DNA from: Casuarina equisetifolia
Lineage: Eukaryota; Streptophyta; Magnoliopsida; Fagales; Casuarinaceae
NCBI GenBank assembly: GCA_028551475.1
Contig: CM052354.1
Span: 29,721,258 to 29,785,257, forward strand
DNA: 64,000 bases
Direction of reading: 5' to 3'
Below, one piece after another: positions 58,520 to 64,000 of the stretch (its first letter is position 1; every line of letters begins with the position of its first letter). The translations under genes were made by a program, and so were the position numbers. The notes below the pieces were generated by a model. It searched no databases. It had not been told where the DNA came from and saw only the letters and a list, made by a program, of their open reading frames with translations.

Positions 58520-59439
58520 CGGAGAAAGAATTGAGAAAGAACTAGTTAAAAGTGAAAGGGAAAGAGAGAAATGGAAACAAAGAAACAGAGAAACAGAAAC
58601 AGAGAAACAGAGAGTGAGAGAGAGATATTGTACTAGTTTCTGAGCAATTGGAGTGAGACAAAGAGAATGAGAGAGAGACGAGAGAAGAGAAGAGAAATCT
58701 TAGTGGCATCGAATGGAAATGGCTGAAAATAGGAGAGAAGCTCAAATTGCTACTACTTGCTTCTTTTCGGCATCGAACGAAATAACTAAAACATGCAAAT
58801 TTCGCTTGCTTCATGTGGTCGTCGTTAGGAGGTCATGTCTTATACGCACGTACGAAATGGTTTAGAATAGCTTGCCTTGCTACCCAAGTAGCAATTTATA
58901 CAAGTAACAAATATCTTATAGGCATATAAAATATTTGAACACGTCTTATACACACATAAGCAAATATAGGAATCAGAAACAAGTAATGAAAATTACAAAC
59001 CAATATTTATAAGGCGCATGATACTTGAACACTTGGTCTTTCAACAATGAATTCAGTCATATGATACAGCCATCACTAGAAGATGTTCAGAGATAGAGAC
59101 GACCTTAATTCTAGGAATATAAAAATGTATTCTTCCACAAGCTCTATAATATCACCTATATAATCTTATGGAAGAAAAAATCATCGATCCACTATTTCAG
59201 CTTAACATCTCATGCGTTATGAACTCAAACCTCACTTTTATCATCACAAAAGTAACTTAAAAGCGTGAGCAATTAATCTTTAAGGTAGAGAGAGTATGAA
59301 GAAATTACTTGGTATAATAGTAAACATGGCAATGAAGAAGATGGATTGTTATTGGAAAACAAGAAAGTATGCAAGCTAAACTTCCTCACTGTCGGCAGGA
59401 AGGAGAAGGTGGAGTAAACGTGCTTTATGGAGCCACTAA
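58520..59439. other. Spacer, no gene recognised
   Basis: This contains the purine-rich leader region to about 58.74 kb and then AT-rich sequence. No gene or element is supported. Confidence 0.4.
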
Positions 59440-59680
59440 GACTAGCTATTTGCATTTCACTCAAAGAATAATAGTTACAATATTTGTTCCTTATATACAA
59501 CATCAAGTAGGGACATAAAGGTAAATATGTACAATGCATCATGGGCCCTCATATAGTAAGCAACCTAATACTCTCCCTCAAGCCGAAGATTTGGAATGTT
59601 TGACGCGACAACTTTCACTTGGAGGCAATTTAAGGGTTAGGGGAATATGAGCTCCGTAGGTGGTGCAGACATAACCAGGC
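59440..59680 (-). mobile_element. Possible copia LTR end with polypurine-tract remnant (fossil)
   Basis: The plus strand shows CTAATACTCTCCCTCAAGCC, which resembles the junction of a copia 3' LTR and polypurine tract read on the other strand (compare 24555-24575). LTR-like sequence would lie to its left. I could not find a partner LTR or coding domain, so only a broken remnant is suggested. Confidence 0.35.
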
Positions 59681-61166
59681 TCTCTTGCAATGCTTTACTT
59701 GGACAAAAGAAAGAAAAAGTCAACACTGTCGATTCATTCTATAGATTCTATCATTAATAAAATCATGGCTTTCCCAACACCCTTCTACTAGAAAGAAAAA
59801 CGTTTCCTACTTTTTACATAGCCTATTCTTAGCATGATTTGTGGCCCAATCTACCAAGAGATATGCTATTGATGAACAACGCAAGTAACAAAAGACTGAA
59901 AGGATACTTTCGTTTTCAAATTGCTTATAAGAGTAACAGAACTTGGCCAAAATCTTCCTATAGTTCAATGCATGTTTTCAAACTAAAAGCGGATTTTCTT
60001 TTTATGGGACAGAAAGAAGGAAAAGTGAATATTTTGGTCGCCTGCTTGCTGAAAGCACAAATGGGGATGGCTGATCATTGTATGAAGTTTTTAAGACCTC
60101 ACTACATTTGTGGCACGCGGGGAGGGCTTGTACTGCTGCAGCAGGATACAGGGTTTCTTACTTTGTCCGAAGAAGAATTTTTCTTTAACAATTCTAAGTC
60201 ATAGAGAACCATATCCTTAATCATCATAGGTTAAACAAAATTCCATCATTAACATCCCTCCACAAATTCAAGGTGGACTCACTGATCACAAAATCATCCA
60301 ATTAAATGATTTGTGGAAAGAGGTCGGCCATCTATTGAAGTGGTTGGCAACTGCACTGAAGGTCCTTTGTTTAACAAGCAAACTATTAAAACTTTATTTG
60401 ACTAGAACTGGTCAACAGAGAGGCTAACTGAGATTGATAAGTGCATAACATCTTCCATCTTCGAGAAACACAAGATTATTTTACCATTTGACTGGAATTG
60501 TTCACTAGAACAATCAATTATGATTCGTGAATGCATAGAAAATCCCATGGCCAAGAACCATAGGATTGAAGTCCAAGAAAATGGAGCTGAATCAACGAAA
60601 GTACCGTTGATTCCTTTGTTTGTAAAATATGAAGATATTATGTAACAAACACAACTTGATCCAAACACAAGAAAATAGGTGTAAAATCAGAAATGATATG
60701 AGCGTATAGATTGGCATGAGGAGCTAAAACTGCCGAGATTGGGGGTGGCAAAGAGCGGATGGGGAGCGCAAGAGAGGAGCAAGAAGATGATGGTGAGAGT
60801 GGAGAAAAAGAGATGAGCATTTTATCTCCGTGGTGCAGTTGTAGCAGCTAAAGAAACACAAAGAATTACCGAATCTGAGAAATTGTATTAATTTTTTTGT
60901 TCTATGCTGTACCAAAGTTGCATAAAAAGCAAAGAAACTCAACGCATGTAAATACACCTTACATTCGAAGAACAAGAATGCAGAGAAACAAGCCTATGGA
61001 CAAAACAATGGACCGGACAAAGGAATTGATCAACAGTCCCAAAGGTAAGCCCCTGTGGTACGAACACCCTTACTCTGGTATTCTCTTCAGGCCCTCTATT
61101 GAACGCACAAAGGACAATAGATCCAGGAAGATAATATCTTTAAACTAATGGAAAGTTACTCATTTT
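59681..61166. other. Spacer with one unassigned 121-codon frame
   Basis: A plus-strand open frame of 121 codons at 59839-60204 has no recognisable domain and no codon or context support. A second weak coding-like piece at about 61000-61110 (KGKPLWYEHPYSGILFRPSI) is also unidentified. I leave both uncalled. Confidence 0.35.
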
Positions 61167-61182
61167 AACTTGTTCACCTTAA

Positions 61183-61290
61183 TTTTATTTTTTTTATTAT
61201 TATTTTTTTTACACATGCACCCGAGGGGATGGAGATTTGAACCCATGACCGGTGGGACTGCCAATTAGGATTTAGCCAAGGACCCCACCC
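61183..61290 (-). mobile_element. tRNA-related SINE with perfect 16-bp target-site duplication
   Basis: On the minus strand the element starts GGGTGGGGTCCTTGGCTAAA. It has a box-A-like TTGGCTAAATCCTAATTGG and a box-B-like GGTTCAAATCTCC, and ends in an A/T-rich tail of A runs with ATAATAAT. AACTTGTTCACCTTAA occurs exactly at 61167-61182 and 61291-61306. Size, internal Pol III-like boxes, tail and target duplication together identify a SINE. The intact duplication suggests a fairly recent insertion. Confidence 0.85.
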
Positions 61291-61306
61291 AACTTGTTCA
61301 CCTTAA

Positions 61307-62200
61307 ATTAACATCCCCATTTTAGTATATAAAATATGTAGTTGTTAAAAAGACTGACTTTATTCTTTAAAACTACTAATTTAACATATCATATATATAG
61401 GAAAGACTTCATACTGAAATATTGATAATGCTAGATATTCATCCATATCATATTCAAACATCAATCACAATGTAGTCATTGGTAAAAATAATTTAGAGCA
61501 TATTTCTTTCTTAAGTACAGTCATTTTTAATTATATGAAATAATTTTAATGAGTTCACTTTCTTTTTTCAAATCAATTTTAAAAAAGAAAAACATTTCCA
61601 TACATAAAGGACACAATATGTTAGTATATAAGTATTTTGTAATCATATATTGAATTTCAATACACTCTTTGCTATGAACATGGTGAAACATTTCTTAGAG
61701 AACCTAGTTTATAACTGAACAAACTTCTTACTTGACACTTATTGGTGTTTTAAAAAATACAAGAATATAATCTATATAGACAACATAAAAACTTTATGCT
61801 CTTTAAAAATTCTATCCATCTATCTTTGAAAAGCTTGAAGGGCTGTTAAGTCCAAAAGACATTACCTTGTAATGATAATATTTTATTAGAGTACTAGAAA
61901 CTTTTAACACAACTTACAGTCAAAATATACTAAAATAATTTGATCTCTTATAGAAACACCTTCAAATATGGGAAACACAATAAATCAATATGTACCGAAT
62001 TGATTTGAACAACAATAGTATTGAATAGAAAAAAGAAAAAAGAAAAAAGAAAAAACTGAAATAGCTGATCGAAAGATTTAGGCGTCAGCTTTCTAAAGGA
62101 ACGTAGAGTATCATGCAACCGACAGCCATCGGTTCGAGAGAAAATAGGGTAGGAAATCATCCATCCAAGCACCTTTGAAACCAGACGACTGTACACCAAC
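61307..62200. other. AT-rich spacer, no gene
   Basis: No supported gene. A short AAAAAAG repeat lies at about 62030-62056. The last 100 bases are probably 3' untranslated sequence of the frame that follows on the minus strand. Confidence 0.4.
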
Positions 62201-62202
62201 CA

Positions 62203-62541
62203 TCAATCCTTGGCAACGATAATTTCTGCATTTGAGGGAGATAGAGACGGATGTTCAAGCGGCGTGATCTGTTTTGTTCCGACGGCCGGCGACGTGGTTG
62301 CCGCCGCCCGCCAATCCCGAAACATCACATCGCAAAATGATACAGAAAGTACGAGAGAAGCACATAAAATTGCGATGCCGAAAGTCATTGCGTAGCCAAC
62401 TCTTCCTGCGTTGAAATCTGAGCCCCGACGTAGCAGAGCCGTGGCAGCGTACGAGATTAGCAGAGCCCCCATGCCCAAGCCAAAGACGGAGGAAACTACC
62501 CATAATGCTTTCAACGGGCACGAAGTGGGAGGTTTCTGCAT
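62203..62541 (-). CDS. Hypothetical small two-pass membrane protein
   Basis: 112 codons starting MQKPPTSCPLKALWVVSSVF. Two hydrophobic segments are clear: about residues 13-36 (VVSSVFGLGMGALLISYAAT) and about 49-71 (GYAMTFGIAILCASLVLSVS), separated by a short basic/polar loop (LLRRGSDFNAGR). The C-terminal third is polar and Ser/Pro-rich, ending AEIIVAKD. GC content is clearly higher than in the surroundings, which supports real coding sequence. I recognise no family and give no function. A single-exon gene is the simplest reading, but an extra exon upstream cannot be excluded. Confidence 0.5.
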   Translation of the reverse strand: MQKPPTSCPLKALWVVSSVFGLGMGALLISYAATALLRRGSDFNAGRVGYAMTFGIAILCASLVLSVSFCDVMFRDWRAAATTSPAVGTKQITPLEHPSLSPSNAEIIVAKD

Positions 62542-62544
62542 AAT

Positions 62545-64000
62545 TGCTTAAACGGGGAACAGCAATCAGAAAAATGCTAGAGAAAAGAGCTGCCTCCGGA
62601 GATAATAGCTCGAGCAGGAGATAAGAACAAAGAGGACGTAGCCATCAGCCATCGGTAAAGCAGCGCGGAAGAAAACAAAAGAAGCGATGTTTACCAGGGT
62701 CTATGAAAGGTGGAGACAACAGTGCAATTGTTATTATCTAAAATGGGAAATCAGAAACTTGGAAAACGGATCAAGAAAAGGTCTCACTTTGGTCTTGAAG
62801 TTGTCTATGAAACAAATGCATGCATATAGGGAGAGTTAAAAGAGTTACAACATCTTGGACCAAATTAGGAAAGGATTTGAAACATTCTCGTCTTCAAACT
62901 CGTGACAAGGTTTCACAAATTTAGAAGCATGGTTTAATCATCTTAAAGCCATGAATCGACCTCAATATTTATTTTTAGAGCATGATAATATTAAAGAAAC
63001 CTACGTTTTCTTGAAAATCGTAGGAAAGTTATGTATTAATGTTATAAAGATAGTTTTTAAGCATGACATGATCAATATAGAATACTTTTTACATTATACT
63101 TAACAAATATTGGATTCACTTTAATATGATTTATTTTCTTACAATTTCTTTTGGAAGTTATATATATTAAAGTAAAAGCAAGTTTGGAAGTCTAATCTTT
63201 AAGGCAAGTCCAACTTTAGTTGAAATTCAGTGCTGCTCCCAATATTTAGGGTAACTTATGGCCCAAAAGTCCATTTGAAGAGCTAATCCTAATTAATTGG
63301 CACAACATTTATCATCAAAATATCTAGATTGAAGAACCTCTTGCCTTGAGTTGGATTCCCATACACTAAAATCTGTTGCCTTATGTAAGGCTTTGGAATA
63401 TGAAGAGAATGACAAAATATTTGGTTTCTTCATATCAATGCAAAAATTTATTTGTATTGTATAAATATACACAAGTATGAGGAAATTTGACATTCAAAAA
63501 TTGGTATTTCATATTATAATGCCTAAAGTTTAATCTAAAGGCTAGTTCATGAATTAGAATGATATTGTTTTTATTTAAATGTCAATAATGGATTGTATCT
63601 TTTCAATGTGAGATTTGTTGTTTTTAACACTTCTTTATTACTTGGTAAACAAATATATATGGAGACAATGGAGTTATCTAAACAAGAATTGGGACTGTGC
63701 TGAACATAGCCGATAGGGACTAGAAGCGTGAGCTTTTTAAGTAATTATTTCATGGTTTTGAGTTGTTGTAAGATTAGCATTACACGGTTGTCTCCTTAAC
63801 TTGAAAGCTTAGGCCCAACGCATTGAGGTGATACTTTATAGTAGGCATCCATCAAGTCATGAAAAGGATGGTCCAAGTTTTTTATTACCATTGCCTGGAC
63901 TAGGAAAAGAAATGGATTCTGGCAAATGATGCAGGCGACATTATAGGCAGATCATTGGTAGCTAATTAAGGCTAGCGCGCGACGAAGAAGGTGTCTTGCA
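62545..64000. other. Flank and AT-rich sequence, no gene recognised
   Basis: 62.55-62.75 kb is moderately GC-rich and probably 5' flank of the small membrane protein frame. From 62.75 kb on I see AT-rich sequence without a supported gene, RNA or element end. Confidence 0.4.

Noticed and set aside
59839-60204. 121-codon plus-strand frame
   Set aside because: No domain, signal or composition bias supports coding. It could be chance in a moderately balanced stretch.

Overview
The window looks like nuclear DNA of a eudicot. It is AT-rich with GT-AG introns, has plant-specific gene families (F-box/LRR/FBD, L-gulonolactone oxidase-like, plant SEC16), a nuclear copy of plastid DNA, plant LINEs and SINEs and a Ty1/copia element. 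I cannot name the species. Most of the gene content is relict. The only protein-coding gene that looks both recognisable and whole is an F-box/FBD gene at 22144-23610 (-). Two short open frames, at 58253-58513 and 62203-62541, may also be real.

Layout. (1) 1-5 kb: a last-exon remnant of nuclear-encoded plastid ribosomal protein S5 with an internal stop, and two LINE tails. (2) 5-20 kb: two L-gulonolactone oxidase-like (GulLO) copies on the minus strand. Copy A (6381-9710) has all four exons with canonical junctions and adds up to 592 codons, but carries one in-frame TGA. Copy B (12215-17692) is frameshifted and is split by a LINE in exon 1. (3) 20-24.4 kb: two F-box relicts, then the intact F-box/FBD gene. 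(4) 24361-30030: a Ty1/copia element on the minus strand with 203-bp LTRs about 94% identical and a 5-bp target-site duplication. (5) 30.2-40 kb: an F-box tail fragment, GulLO copy C (truncated at both ends), another mostly deleted F-box copy and a longer F-box pseudogene. (6) 41.4-45.5 kb: a SEC16 pseudogene whose 3' half is replaced by F-box 3' flank. (7) 46.8-48.2 kb: a scrap of F-box domain next to a 1.4-kb plastid insert (rps16 exon 2 to trnK-UUU 5' exon, collinear with the plastid genome). (8) 48.9-55.2 kb: an exon-by-exon decayed copy of a long plant protein of unknown function. (9) 55-64 kb: gene-poor, with AT-rich repeats, a GGA/GAA tract, a SINE with a perfect 16-bp target-site duplication and two small open frames.

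How it fits together. The 5-40 kb interval reads as repeated duplication of a unit holding a GulLO gene followed by an F-box gene. Flanks of GulLO A reappear around GulLO C, and flanks of the intact F-box gene reappear four more times. Shared insertions order the events. GulLO A and C share one LINE insertion in intron 3, while B has its own at another site. The duplicate of the F-box 5' flank near 36.58 kb is an empty site for the copia element. Several truncation points sit on short microhomologies.

The most unusual structure is in intron 1 of GulLO copy C: a 391-bp run (33351-33741) that is at once a 178-bp inverted repeat and a 177-bp direct repeat, each unit itself a hairpin. It appears to have grown from a sequence that is single-copy in GulLO A and B.
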